From NCBI GenBank assembly GCA_018267915.1, contig JAFDXN010000014.1:62001-126000 (forward strand): a stretch of DNA of 64,000 nucleotides, in the 5' to 3' direction. The notes under the pieces were generated by a model. That model was not told the origin of the DNA. It searched no databases and saw only the letters and a list, made by a program, of their open reading frames with translations. The stretch is from Bacteroidota bacterium. Its GTDB lineage: Bacteria > Bacteroidota > Bacteroidia > Chitinophagales > Chitinophagaceae. Position 1 is the stretch's first letter. Each line of letters opens with the position of its first letter. Made by a program: the position numbers and the translations under genes. Shown here in pieces: positions 18,937 to 27,494 of this stretch.

Positions 18937-21204
18937 ATGGCATTCGATCTTGACCTCATTCAGCGCGTTTACAGTCAGCTTCCCGAAAAAATAGCTGCTG
19001 CCCGTAAGCTTCTCGGCCGTCCTCTTACGCAGGCCGAAAAAATATTGTACGCTCACAGCTACGAAACTGCAAACAAAGCGCTGGAACGAGGAAAGGACTA
19101 TGTGAATTTCGCCCCCGATCGTGTTGCCATGCAGGATGCCACCGCACAGATGGCCCTGCTGCAGTTCATGACCTGTGGTCGCGATAAAGTGGCAGTGCCC
19201 AGCACCGTGCATTGCGATCACCTCATACAGGCTAAGACAGGTGCTGCCGAAGACCTTGCCACTGCCAACCAGGTGAACAAAGAAGTTTACGACTTCCTTT
19301 CTTCTATATCTAATAAGTATGGCATCGGCTTCTGGAAGCCGGGCGCAGGTATCATTCACCAGGTAGTGCTCGAGAATTACGCATTCCCCGGCGGCATGAT
19401 GATAGGTACCGATAGTCACACGCCTAATGCAGGTGGTCTCGGCATGATCGCCATCGGTGTTGGTGGTGCAGATGCTGTTGACGTAATGGCTGGCCTCCCT
19501 TGGGAACTGAAGATGCCGAAGCTCATAGGTGTTAAGCTCACCGGCAAAATGAGCGGTTGGACTTCTGCTAAAGATATCATCCTGAAAGTGGCTGGTATCC
19601 TCACCGTAAAAGGTGGCACGGGTGCTATCGTTGAATACTTTGGCGAAGGTGCAGAAAGCCTGAGCTGCACCGGTAAAGGCACCATCTGTAACATGGGCGC
19701 CGAAATAGGTGCTACATGTTCGCTCTTTGGCTATGACGATAAAATGGGCGACTACCTCCGTGCTACCAACCGTGAAGACATTGCAAAACTCGCAGACGGC
19801 GTGAAAGACCACCTGCGCTCTGATAAAGAAGTTTACGAAAACCCGGACCTGTTCTATGATCAGCTGATCGAGATCAACCTGTCCGAACTGGAACCTTACG
19901 TAAATGGTCCCTTCACTCCCGATCTTGCTACCCCCATCAGCCAGATGGCTGAGGCTGTAAAACAGCATGGCTGGCCCGACGCTGTTGAGGTGGCCCTCAT
20001 CGGCTCTTGTACTAACTCCTCTTACGAAGACATTTCACGCTCAGCTTTCATCGCGAAGAATGCAATGAAAAAAGGCCTGAAAGCAAAGAGTGAATTTACT
20101 ATTACCCCTGGTTCTGAAATGGTGCGCTACACCATCGATCGCGATGGCATGCTGGATACTTTTGATCAGATGGGTGGTATCGTTTTGGCCAATGCTTGCG
20201 GACCCTGCATCGGCCAATGGGCGCGCCATATCGACGATCCTTCGCGCAAGAACACTATCGTTACATCTTTCAACCGCAACTTCGCTAAGCGTAACGACGG
20301 TCTTTCCAGCACACACGCATTCGTTGCCTCTCCTGAAATAGTTACGGCCTTCGCAATAGCAGGTAGCCTCAGCTTCAACCCGCTGAAGGACAAACTGAAA
20401 AACGAAGCCGGCGAAGAAGTAATGCTCGATGAGCCGGTAGGTTTCGAATTGCCGCCAAGTGGCTTCTCTGTGGAAGATGCCGGTTACCAGGCGCCCGCTA
20501 CCGACGGCAGCAAGGTGCAGGTACTTGTTAGCCCTTCCAGCGACAGGCTGCAACTGCTCGAGCCATTCTCTGCATGGGAAGGTACCGACCTGCACAATAT
20601 GAAGCTGCTCATCAAAGCGTTCGGCAAGTGCACTACCGATCACATATCTATGGCTGGCCCGTGGCTCAAGTATCGTGGCCACCTCGACAATATCTCCAAC
20701 AACATGCTGATAGGTGCACTCAATGCCTTCAACATGGAAAGCAATAAAGTGAAGAACCAGCTCACCGGTGAATACGGCGAAGTGCCCGCAGTACAACGCG
20801 AGTATAAAGCTAAAGGCATCGGTAGTGTGGTGGTAGGCGATGAGAACTACGGCGAAGGTAGCTCGCGCGAGCACGCCGCTATGGAGCCGCGCCACCTCGG
20901 TGTCCGCGCCATTATCGTTAAGAGCTTTGCGCGCATCCACGAGACCAACCTAAAAAAACAAGGTATGCTCGCACTTACTTTCGCCGACAAAGCGGATTAT
21001 GATAAGGTGCAGGAAGATGACACTATCGACCTGATGGGTCTCACCACCCTTGAGCCGGGCAGCCAGGTAACAATGGTACTGCACCACAAAGACGGCACAA
21101 GCGACAATGTATTGCTCAACCATACCTACAACAATCAGCAGATCGAATGGTTCAAAGCAGGTGGTGCCCTCAACGTCATCCGCCAGGAATTCGCCGCTCA
21201 ATAA
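18937..21204 (+). CDS. acnA: Aconitate hydratase, mitochondrial type
   Basis: The 755-residue enzyme interconverts citrate and isocitrate in the TCA cycle. The three [4Fe-4S] ligands are visible: Cys358 in GSCTNSS and Cys421 and Cys424 in [10 protein letters not shown]. These numbers are the same as in mature mammalian mitochondrial aconitase, which marks this as the mitochondrial-type family rather than IRP-like AcnA or AcnB. The C-terminal swivel domain with [15 protein letters not shown] carries the active-site Ser. Length and order are complete. It is transcribed alone and ends in a strong terminator. Symbol naming varies between genomes (acn/acnA). Confidence 0.94.
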   Translation: MAFDLDLIQRVYSQLPEKIAAARKLLGRPLTQAEKILYAHSYETANKALERGKDYVNFAPDRVAMQDATAQMALLQFMTCGRDKVAVPSTVHCDHLIQAKTGAAEDLATANQVNKEVYDFLSSISNKYGIGFWKPGAGIIHQVVLENYAFPGGMMIGTDSHTPNAGGLGMIAIGVGGADAVDVMAGLPWELKMPKLIGVKLTGKMSGWTSAKDIILKVAGILTVKGGTGAIVEYFGEGAESLSCTGKGTICNMGAEIGATCSLFGYDDKMGDYLRATNREDIAKLADGVKDHLRSDKEVYENPDLFYDQLIEINLSELEPYVNGPFTPDLATPISQMAEAVKQHGWPDAVEVALIGSCTNSSYEDISRSAFIAKNAMKKGLKAKSEFTITPGSEMVRYTIDRDGMLDTFDQMGGIVLANACGPCIGQWARHIDDPSRKNTIVTSFNRNFAKRNDGLSSTHAFVASPEIVTAFAIAGSLSFNPLKDKLKNEAGEEVMLDEPVGFELPPSGFSVEDAGYQAPATDGSKVQVLVSPSSDRLQLLEPFSAWEGTDLHNMKLLIKAFGKCTTDHISMAGPWLKYRGHLDNISNNMLIGALNAFNMESNKVKNQLTGEYGEVPAVQREYKAKGIGSVVVGDENYGEGSSREHAAMEPRHLGVRAIIVKSFARIHETNLKKQGMLALTFADKADYDKVQEDDTIDLMGLTTLEPGSQVTMVLHHKDGTSDNVLLNHTYNNQQIEWFKAGGALNVIRQEFAAQ

Positions 21205-21229
21205 CTGATCGACTTAACTCAAAACACAA

Positions 21230-21252
21230 AGCCCGCCCACCGGCGGGCTTTT
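21230..21252 (+). terminator. Rho-independent terminator after aconitase
   Basis: AGCCCGCC and GGCGGGCT pair around a short CACC loop and are followed by a T-rich stretch, about 25 bp after the stop. Confidence 0.85.
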
Positions 21253-21339
21253 ATATTCGTCTTCTATCAGTGCACTGCGCATTGCCGAAGGCGCTATGAG
21301 GATATTCGTTGGAGTGCTCCGAAAGAACTTTACGATTCA

Positions 21340-21540
21340 ACAACAGCAAAATCGGCGTCCTGAGGTCCCTGAGGCCAGCACGCTTCGCACCATGATCGAC
21401 TTCCCCCAGGTAACACGCAGTAGAGCCACGCCCATTTCCGCGGAGCGATCGAAGATGGGCGCGGCTTTTCTTTTGTTACTTTTCTTTTGCCAAGACAAAA
21501 GAAAAGTAAACTCGCGAGGGGGCACTCGGCATAGGATGTA
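21340..21540. repeat. Non-coding dispersed-repeat segment with a 14-bp perfect inverted repeat
   Basis: This is the non-coding stretch between aconitase and the PspC gene. It contains TTACTTTTCTTTTG (21476-21489) and its exact complement CAAAAGAAAAGTAA (21496-21509) separated by 6 nt. A close relative occurs at 32622-32657 and a decayed one at 24207-24250, which shows a mobile or dispersed family. Open frames here are low-complexity on both strands and are not credible genes. Confidence 0.6.
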
Positions 21541-21614
21541 GAGAGTAGCATTAAAATCATGTTAATCCTAAAAACACGAATCAGGATTCACACATTTTCC
21601 TTATATTTACCACT

Positions 21615-21848
21615 ATGCAACGCCGCCTCTACGACATAAAAGACTTTATCGAATGGAAAGCTTTCGGGGTATGCTCCGCAATAGGCGAAAAACTCGGAGT
21701 CGCCACCTCGCGCATACGCCTTTGGTTTATCTACATCTCCTTCCTCACCATGGGTTCCCCTATCATCATCTATATGGTCCTCGCCTTTTGGATGAACATG
21801 AAGCGCTACATCTTCATGAGCAAGCGCAACCCGCTTAGGTGGCTTTGA
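21615..21848 (+). CDS. PspC domain-containing small membrane protein
   Basis: This 77-residue protein matches a PspC domain: an N-terminal amphipathic part with GVCSAIGEKLGVATSRIRLWF, then one transmembrane helix (IYISFLTMGSPIIIYMVLAFWM) and a basic tail. In proteobacteria PspC senses envelope stress with PspA/PspB. In Bacteroidota short single-domain PspC proteins often stand alone, as here, so the partner and signal are unknown. The stop is directly followed by the hairpin repeat array. The small size is normal for the domain. Confidence 0.75.
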   Translation: MQRRLYDIKDFIEWKAFGVCSAIGEKLGVATSRIRLWFIYISFLTMGSPIIIYMVLAFWMNMKRYIFMSKRNPLRWL

Positions 21849-21908
21849 TACTTTGAGTCATTGCTTGCCCGTCTTTCAGATCGCCGTAGAACGACGTAAT
21901 CCTATGCC

Positions 21909-22591
21909 GGCGCAAGTATGTCGCCTGGCCCTGTGTAGAGCCTACTTGTGCCACTCGCGTTGGAGAACCCCATGCCGGCCCCAAGGTTGGCGCAAGTTTG
22001 CAGTAGGGCCTCGTGTATAGCGAACTTGTGCCTCTCGCGTTGGACAACTATTGCCGCCCCATGCCGGCGCAAGTATGTCGCCAGGCCTTGCGCAGAGCAT
22101 ACTTGTGCCACTCGCGTTGGAGAACTATTGCCACCCCATGCCGGCGCAAGTATGTCGCCTGGCCTTGTGTAGAGCCTACTTGTGCCACCCGCGTTGGAGA
22201 ACTATTGCCGCCCAATGCCGGCGCAAGTATGTCGCATGCCCTTGCGCAAAGCATACTTGTGCCTCTCGCGTTGGAAAACTATTGTCTCTTCAACACATAG
22301 TTTCCATGCCCCCCTTGCCGGCGCAAGTATGTCGCCTGGCCTTGTGTAGAACCTACTTGTGCCTCCCCAATGTTGGCGCAAGTTTGCAGTAGGGCCTCGT
22401 GTATAGCGAACTTGTGCCACTCGCATTGGAGAACTATTGCCGCCCAATGTTGGCGCAAGTTTGCAGTATGGTCTTGTGTATAGCGAACTTGTGCCTCTCT
22501 CGTTTGAAGGCTTTTGCCCAACGCTGGTTTAAGTCGTCAACTTGGCCGGCGCAAGTATGTCGCATGGCCTTGCGCAAAGCATACTTGTGCC
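21909..22591. repeat. Nine-copy array of a 44-nt hairpin unit with 77-bp period
   Basis: Nine 44-nt cores start at 21909, 21989, 22066, 22143, 22220, 22320, 22375, 22452 and 22548. Each begins GGCGCAAGT and ends ACTTGTGCC, which pair (one G-T wobble) as a stem of up to 13 bp. Most spacers are 33 nt and conserved (CTCGCGTTGGAGAACTATTG), giving a 77-bp period. Three core subtypes exist, with matched changes on both stem arms. Copies 1, 4 and 6 have CCTACTT. Copies 2, 7 and 8 have AAGTTTGC with GCGAACTT. Copies 3, 5 and 9 have AAGTATGT with GCATACTT. Frames crossing the array simply translate the repeat and are not genes. A copy of the neighbouring gene's 3' end is embedded at about 22280-22315. 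Confidence 0.85.
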
Positions 22592-22606
22592 ACTCGCGTT
22601 GGAAAA

Positions 22607-23011
22607 CTATTGCCTCTTCAACACATAACTGCCTTTCCCCCTCATCAGACGTAATTTTTCGTCCAGCACCTTAATGTCCCCATTCCTCAGCCGCAAATAA
22701 TGCCTTATCGGGCGGTTGGTCGCATCATCCCAAAGCTCAACCACCGTCGCATTCTCATTTACCGCATCTCCCCTTAAAACCGTCCAGCTACCCCGCAATA
22801 CTACGGCTTTCGGATGTCTGCAATATTGCTCGGTCAAGGTATACAACCCATCGTCAGCATATGGCTCATGTCTTAGTTGCAGTGTAACCTTTACACCGCT
22901 GCATCCCCTTGCTGCTATGGTACCCTCAAATGTATCTGTCAGCGTATCGTCGCTTGCAGCATAGATCCCCGCGCTGACTAAACAAAATACAATGACCAAT
23001 ATCAGCCTCAT
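22607..23011 (-). CDS. Small exported protein, NlpE N-terminal-like
   Basis: Starting at ATG 23011 the protein has 134 residues with a signal peptide (hydrophobic core [16 protein letters not shown]). The mature part has the layout of an NlpE N-terminal domain: a GxIxARGCxGVxVTLQL start, a YTLTEQY strand, GSWTVLRG and a final [15 protein letters not shown] strand. NlpE-type domains are small beta-barrels linked to copper resistance or envelope sensing, but this copy lacks a lipobox and the metal CxxC. A longer frame begins at 23062 but runs into the divergent trhO start. Its 3' end borders the hairpin array, and the last codons are duplicated inside it. Confidence 0.55.
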   Translation of the reverse strand: MRLILVIVFCLVSAGIYAASDDTLTDTFEGTIAARGCSGVKVTLQLRHEPYADDGLYTLTEQYCRHPKAVVLRGSWTVLRGDAVNENATVVELWDDATNRPIRHYLRLRNGDIKVLDEKLRLMRGKGSYVLKRQ

Positions 23012-23039
23012 ATCCCACAAATTACACACAAAATACCTG

Positions 23040-23047
23040 TACCTTTG
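23040..23047 (+). promoter_or_regulatory. Sigma-ABfr -7 element (TACCTTTG) before trhO
   Basis: TACCTTTG matches the -7 consensus and ends 33 bp before ATG 23081. No clear -33 TTG. Its position argues against the longer TTG-started frame at 23045 as the true trhO start. Confidence 0.45.
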
Positions 23048-23080
23048 CACTTTCTCATTCAAAAATCAGGAAGGTGCACC

Positions 23081-24145
23081 ATGCCAGTGTTACACAACCG
23101 CGTCAATAATGAGGAGCTGAAGCAGCGTATGCTGGCCGAGACCGAGCCACGTACCACAGTTTCCTTCTACCAGTATTTTAATATTGCAGACCCCGCAAAG
23201 TTCCGCGACGACTTATATATTAAGTTCACCGCGCTCAAGGTCTTTGGTCGCATTTACATTGCCAATGAGGGCGTTAACGCCCAGATCAGCGTGCCTGCCG
23301 GCAACTTCGAGGCATTCAGGGACACCCTCTACGCACTCGCTCCGGAACTCAACGGTATCCGTCTCAACATCGCCGTCGACGACGATGGCAAATCGTTCTG
23401 GGTGCTTCGCGCCAAGGTCCGTCACAAGATAGTGGCCGATGGTATCGACGATCCCACCTTCGATATCATGAAGAAAGGACAATATCTAAAAGCCGCGGAG
23501 TACAACGAGCTCTCTGAAAAACCCGGAACGATCATTGTCGATATGCGCAACCACTACGAATATGAAGTGGGCCATTTCGAAAACGCCATCGAGATACCCT
23601 CCGACACCTTCCGCGATCAGCTACCCATGGCGGCCGATATGTTGAAGGACAAGAAGGATCAGAACATCATCATGTACTGCACTGGCGGCATCCGTTGCGA
23701 AAAGGCCAGCGCCTACATGTTGCACCACGGCTTCAAAAACATCTTCCACGTCGAGGGAGGCATTATAGAATATGCCCGCAAAGCCAAAGAACAAGGACTG
23801 CCTGTAAAATTCAAGGGTAAGAACTTCGTATTCGATGAGCGCTTGGGTGAGCGTATCACAGAGGATATCATATCTCAATGCCACATTTGCGGCAAGCCCT
23901 GCGATACACATACTAACTGCAAGAATGATGGCTGCCACCTGCTCTTTATTCAGTGCGAGGAATGTTCAGCCAAATATGAAGGCTGCTGCAGTGAAGAATG
24001 CCGCGAAGAAATGCACCTGCCCAAAGATCAGCAGCGCGAGCGCCGTGCAGGTCGCGAAAATGGACCAATGATCTTCAACAAATCAAAAGACCATCCCCTC
24101 CGCAAACACCGCGACGAGTGGAAACAACAACGACAGGCTGAATAA
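23081..24145 (+). CDS. trhO: Oxygen-dependent tRNA uridine(34) hydroxylase TrhO (rhodanese family)
   Basis: The 354-residue protein has an acylphosphatase-like N-terminal domain, a central rhodanese domain with active-site Cys200 in MYCTGGIRC, and a C-terminal Cys-rich part ([14 protein letters not shown] and [16 protein letters not shown]) typical of the YceA/TrhO family. TrhO makes 5-hydroxyuridine at position 34 of certain tRNAs in the presence of oxygen. ATG 23081 matches the family start and follows a promoter-like element. It is transcribed away from the NlpE-like gene with a 69-bp gap. Confidence 0.92.
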   Translation: MPVLHNRVNNEELKQRMLAETEPRTTVSFYQYFNIADPAKFRDDLYIKFTALKVFGRIYIANEGVNAQISVPAGNFEAFRDTLYALAPELNGIRLNIAVDDDGKSFWVLRAKVRHKIVADGIDDPTFDIMKKGQYLKAAEYNELSEKPGTIIVDMRNHYEYEVGHFENAIEIPSDTFRDQLPMAADMLKDKKDQNIIMYCTGGIRCEKASAYMLHHGFKNIFHVEGGIIEYARKAKEQGLPVKFKGKNFVFDERLGERITEDIISQCHICGKPCDTHTNCKNDGCHLLFIQCEECSAKYEGCCSEECREEMHLPKDQQRERRAGRENGPMIFNKSKDHPLRKHRDEWKQQRQAE

Positions 24146-24206
24146 CATCTAGTCATTGAGGAAAGCATCAATCTTAGCCTGTCTCATGTAGCGATCCATC
24201 CGTACT

Positions 24207-24306
24207 TATCTTTTACCAGGCCAACAGAAAAGTAAACCCGCGGGTCACGCAACGCCAAAAGGAGGTTCATATTATCAAAAAACACTCCTTTAGGGGCTGG
24301 GGTTGG
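24207..24306. repeat. Decayed dispersed repeats upstream of leucine dehydrogenase
   Basis: 24207-24250 (CTTTTACCAGGCCAACAG, then AAAAGTAAACCCGCGGG) is a degraded relative of the 21476-21520 element. 24285-24306 (CTCCTTTAGGGGCTGGGG) belongs to the CCTTTAGGGGCCGGGG family. The apparent minus-strand frame across this area translates repeat sequence and is rejected. Confidence 0.45.
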
Positions 24307-24332
24307 TATTAGTGGCTTTTTTCTTAGGTTTG
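24303..24332 (+). promoter_or_regulatory. Sigma-ABfr promoter for leucine dehydrogenase
   Basis: TTG at 24303-24305, a 19-nt spacer and TAGGTTTG at 24325-24332 match the Bacteroidota promoter consensus, 25 bp before the ATG. The -33 element overlaps the dispersed repeat ending at 24306. Confidence 0.6.
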
Positions 24333-24357
24333 CAGCCTGATTTTTTAAAACCAATTC

Positions 24358-25431
24358 ATGCAGCAATCCGTTTTCGATCTTATGCAGCAAATGGAACATG
24401 AGCAGGTAGTCTTCTGCCATGATCCGCACTCTGGTCTCAATGCTATCATAGCCATTCATAACACTACACTTGGGCCGGCCCTCGGCGGCACCCGCCTTTG
24501 GAACTACAATAGCCACAGCGATGCCATCGTTGATGCGCTGCGCCTAAGCCGTGGCATGACCTACAAAGCCGCCATCTCAGGCCTCAATCTCGGCGGTGGT
24601 AAGGCAGTGATCATTGGCGATGCAAAACAGATCAAGTCGGAAGCCCTCTGGCGTCGCTACGGCAAGTTCGTTAACAGCCTGAACGGCAAATACATCACAG
24701 CCGAAGACGTGAACACCTCTGCGCCCGACATGGAGTTCATCGCCCAGGAAACGAACCACGTTACCGGTGTACCTGAATACATGGGTGGTAGCGGCGATCC
24801 TTCGCCATTTACTGCCTATGGCGTTTTCATGGGCATGAAAGCCGCAGCCAAAAAGGCATGGGGTAATGATAGCCTCAGCGGCAAGAAAGTAGTCGTTCAG
24901 GGCGTTGGTCACGTTGGCCAATACCTCGTGGGGCACCTCGTGCAGGACGGTGCTAAAGTTTACGTATCCGACATCAACCAGGAAAAAATAAAAGAAACGA
25001 AAGATAAGTTCCCTGGCGTAGAAGTAATCGACGGCGAAAAGATATTCGACCTGGACATGGATATCTACGCACCCTGCGCACTCGGTGCTACAGTAAATAC
25101 TGAAAGCATTGCCAAAATGAAATGCCCCGTTATCGCAGGTGCTGCCAACAACCAGTTGGCCGATGAGAATGTACATGGCCCAATGCTGATAGAAAAAGGC
25201 ATCATCTACGTCCCCGACTTTCTCATCAACGCCGGTGGTCTTATCAACGTAGCCGCCGAGCTTGAAGATTACAACCGCGAGCGCGTAACAGGCAACGTAG
25301 AAAAGATCTACGGTCGCACACTTGAGATACTCGACCTTTCGGAGCGGGAAAAATTACACGCACAGGCAGCAGCGATGAAGATCGCCCAAAAGCGTCTCAA
25401 CGATATAGCAAATGTAAAAGCCCGCTTATAA
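24358..25431 (+). CDS. Leucine (branched-chain amino acid) dehydrogenase
   Basis: The 357-residue enzyme is the short leucine/valine dehydrogenase type of the Glu/Leu/Phe/Val family. Signature residues are GPALGGTRLW (substrate pocket), GMTYKAAISGLNLGGGKAVI with the catalytic Lys, and GVGHVGQYL (NAD-binding loop). YVPDFLINAGG is the late signature. It oxidatively deaminates branched-chain amino acids to 2-oxo acids. Length (about 360) separates it from glutamate dehydrogenase. It has its own promoter and terminator and so is probably a single-gene unit. Confidence 0.88.
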   Translation: MQQSVFDLMQQMEHEQVVFCHDPHSGLNAIIAIHNTTLGPALGGTRLWNYNSHSDAIVDALRLSRGMTYKAAISGLNLGGGKAVIIGDAKQIKSEALWRRYGKFVNSLNGKYITAEDVNTSAPDMEFIAQETNHVTGVPEYMGGSGDPSPFTAYGVFMGMKAAAKKAWGNDSLSGKKVVVQGVGHVGQYLVGHLVQDGAKVYVSDINQEKIKETKDKFPGVEVIDGEKIFDLDMDIYAPCALGATVNTESIAKMKCPVIAGAANNQLADENVHGPMLIEKGIIYVPDFLINAGGLINVAAELEDYNRERVTGNVEKIYGRTLEILDLSEREKLHAQAAAMKIAQKRLNDIANVKARL

Positions 25432-25452
25432 CACAAAGCCTTGTAGATATTA

Positions 25453-25486
25453 GAAAACCCGCAGCTGGCTGCGGGTTTTCTTTTTT
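25453..25486. terminator. Strong terminator between convergent genes
   Basis: GAAAACCCGCAG and its complement CTGCGGGTTTTC form a long stem with a tiny loop, then a T run. The A-rich start means it could also stop minus-strand transcripts, though the opposing gene ends just beyond it. Confidence 0.85.
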
Positions 25487-25499
25487 GCAAATAGACCCC

Positions 25500-26948
25500 T
25501 TACCTGCTATTTACATATCGTACAATACCACTCAGGATACTCCTGCAGAGTTGCTCCTGCTTTTTATTATCGGTTAGCATGGCCATTTGTGTGGCATTAT
25601 CTATATCTCCGCACTCTATCAGTATTGCTGGAGCAGTATTGCCTGTCAAAACCCATAAGTGTTTCTGGCTCAGTACGGGCTTTACACCCGTCGCCTGCAA
25701 AGATGACATCATCGCCGATGCAAAAACTTCGCTCTCTGCCAGTTTAGGACTCTTGTCCGACACGTAAACCTGGTAGTCCGGTGCCGCCTCACCGGGTTCG
25801 TGCTTGTTTACATGCACCGAAATGAATACATCCGGCGTCTCTTTGTTTATTAACGCCACTCTTTCCTCAAGTGGCATATTGTGATCTCCTTTCCTTGTGC
25901 TGGCCACGTCAAGATTATATTGTCCTGACAGTGCTACAAGCTTCTCTGTCATTGCCAGTGTCAGGTCTTTTTCTTTCAGGCCATTCACGCCCGTCCCGCC
26001 GATATCACTGCCACCATGTCCTGCATCCACTATCACGAATGCACGTTTTTTAGCCTTTACCACATTGGCATCATTTATCTTAAATGAAAATAACAGCAAC
26101 GGAACACATAACAATGGCAGAAGCATAAATCTCCGCAATCCCGAATAATTTGTTTTGTTTGGCTTACTAAGCATGGCTAACCTCCTTTTGATTGGTGAAT
26201 TAAAAAATGGTTGTATTACATTGATCAATGTTCTGTGGTAGCGCGAATGCAATATCATGGCGGCAAATGCTTCAGTGTCTTCCCGCTCGAGCGCCGCCCC
26301 GTCTGCAATAAATTCATGGATATTCGAAAGCTCTCGTAAAATCAGCCAGTAAAACGGGTTGAGCCACAGCACTGCCGCCACCGCTTGCACGAAAAGCTTA
26401 TCAAGTGTATGTCGCTCTCTTATATGCGTAAGCTCATGTGTGAGTATCTGCCGGCCCGTTTCTGTGTTCATATCTATGTCCGGCCTCCAGAATAGGTTAT
26501 CCAGGAACGAGAATGGTGCCCTGCCGTTCTCCGTTAGGATAAGCTTGAATCCATGTTCTTTCGATACTACACTATTATACTTAAGCTTGTAAACCCACCT
26601 TACTTTCGCGATCAAAATCCCCAACACAGCAATTACCGCTAGCACATAACCGCCGATAGCAATGTTCTGTGCTGTAAATAGAGAACTACTGCTGCTCACT
26701 GCCGCTTCTTCGCCACCCTCCGAATTCAGCACTTTTAGCACTTTAAATGTCATATCACTTTGAGTACTTGCTATCCTATACCATTCAAAGTGCAACAAAG
26801 GCATCACGAGGCTAACCCCTGAACTGGCTAATAGATAAAATCGGTTGAACCGGTTCAGTTTCAGGTCTTTCAGGAACAGGCAATAATATGCGAAGAATAT
26901 GCCCGCCGTCACAGTTGACTTAAACAGGAATAGAAAAAATGTATCCAT
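25500..26948 (-). CDS. M56 (BlaR1/MecR1-type) membrane protease fused to an N-acetylmuramoyl-L-alanine amidase domain
   Basis: The 482-residue protein begins with the M56 sensor-protease layout: transmembrane segments at about 5-25, 37-53 and 95-115, zinc motif HELTH at 171-175 with downstream NIHEFIADGAAL (third ligand region), and a helix at about 272-290. Instead of a penicillin-binding or TonB domain, residues 302-482 form an Amidase_3 domain: VIVDAGHGG (zinc His311), LKEKDLTLA (zinc Glu), ISVHVN (zinc His) and IECGDID (catalytic Glu), all present. M56 proteases cleave BlaI-type repressors; amidases of this kind cut the peptide from MurNAc. Four bp separate it from the upstream BlaI gene, so sensor and repressor are one operon. 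Confidence 0.85.
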   Translation of the reverse strand: MDTFFLFLFKSTVTAGIFFAYYCLFLKDLKLNRFNRFYLLASSGVSLVMPLLHFEWYRIASTQSDMTFKVLKVLNSEGGEEAAVSSSSSLFTAQNIAIGGYVLAVIAVLGILIAKVRWVYKLKYNSVVSKEHGFKLILTENGRAPFSFLDNLFWRPDIDMNTETGRQILTHELTHIRERHTLDKLFVQAVAAVLWLNPFYWLILRELSNIHEFIADGAALEREDTEAFAAMILHSRYHRTLINVIQPFFNSPIKRRLAMLSKPNKTNYSGLRRFMLLPLLCVPLLLFSFKINDANVVKAKKRAFVIVDAGHGGSDIGGTGVNGLKEKDLTLAMTEKLVALSGQYNLDVASTRKGDHNMPLEERVALINKETPDVFISVHVNKHEPGEAAPDYQVYVSDKSPKLAESEVFASAMMSSLQATGVKPVLSQKHLWVLTGNTAPAILIECGDIDNATQMAMLTDNKKQEQLCRSILSGIVRYVNSR

Positions 26949-26952
26949 GGGC

Positions 26953-27309
26953 TTACTTTTTCTTTAGTTGTTTTAATAATAATTCCAGGTCCTCGACAGA
27001 CAGCTTTTTTTCATCCACCAGGAAAGACACCACATTGCTGAATGATCCCTCGAAATACCCCTTTACCATACTCGTCAGTGTGTTTTTCGAGTAGCTCTCC
27101 TTACTCACAGCCGGGTGGTACCTGTGTATCCTCCCCACCTGCTCCACCTTCACAAATTCCTTCTCCACCAGTATCTTCAATATCGTGGCCACCGTATTTT
27201 TATGCGGTTGTGGCTGCGGCATACCCTCTACTATTTCCATTAGCAATCCGCTTCCCTTCTTCCACAGCACCATCATTACCTGCTCCTCTGCTTTAGTAAG
27301 TGTCTTCAT
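26953..27309 (-). CDS. BlaI/MecI/CopY-family transcriptional repressor
   Basis: The 118-residue protein has the BlaI winged helix: LTKAEEQVMMVLWKKGSG at the start, NTVATILKILVEKEFV as recognition helix and wing, and a C-terminal dimerisation helix (LLKQLKKK). Such repressors bind ACTA-N-TAGT-type operators and are removed by the cognate M56 protease, encoded 4 bp downstream. The promoter region contains matching inverted repeats (27313-27379), supporting autoregulation. The inducing signal may be cell-wall damage, judging from the amidase fusion. Confidence 0.88.
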   Translation of the reverse strand: MKTLTKAEEQVMMVLWKKGSGLLMEIVEGMPQPQPHKNTVATILKILVEKEFVKVEQVGRIHRYHPAVSKESYSKNTLTSMVKGYFEGSFSNVVSFLVDEKKLSVEDLELLLKQLKKK

Positions 27310-27312
27310 CCT

Positions 27313-27379
27313 TAAAACTAATTCTTTAGTCCAAAAGTAAAACTATATTTTTAGTTTACAAAACTATTTTTATAGTTTT
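27313..27379 (-). promoter_or_regulatory. Three BlaI-type operator inverted repeats
   Basis: AAAACTATTTTTATAGTTTT (27360-27379) is a perfect palindrome. AAACTA and TAGTTT (27340-27345 and 27352-27357) form a second, and a weaker ACTA-TTCT-TTAGT element lies at 27314-27330, just upstream of the BlaI start. ACTA half-sites begin at 27317, 27342 and 27363. They are the expected targets of the adjacent repressor. Confidence 0.65.
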
Positions 27380-27462
27380 CCTCAAAAACTACTATTATCC
27401 ATTCTTTATCAACATATTCCCATTTCCCTCAATTAGTCCTTTAACCTAAACCACTCATGCCC

Positions 27463-27470
27463 TATCTTTG
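27463..27470 (+). promoter_or_regulatory. Sigma-ABfr -7 element (TATCTTTG) before purC
   Basis: TATCTTTGCAATCC matches the -7 box and start context, 24 bp before the purC ATG. The -33 box is not clear. Confidence 0.45.
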
Positions 27471-27494
27471 CAATCCATTTAATAAATATTGCTT

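Noticed and set aside
18937..19968. Long minus-strand frame opposite aconitase (and a similar one opposite hutU)
   Set aside because: These are shadows of strongly conserved coding sequence on the other strand.
21296..21541. Overlapping frames on both strands between aconitase and the PspC gene
   Set aside because: They cover a dispersed repeat with a perfect inverted repeat; no start context and no protein signature.
21902..22674. Several open frames across the hairpin array, and a possible CRISPR array
   Set aside because: The frames only translate the repeat on both strands. Spacers are conserved with the repeats (77-bp tandem unit), so it is not CRISPR, and no cas genes exist.
24184..24516. 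Minus-strand 110-codon frame
   Set aside because: It overlaps leucine dehydrogenase and dispersed repeat sequence; its peptide is a translation of the repeat family.
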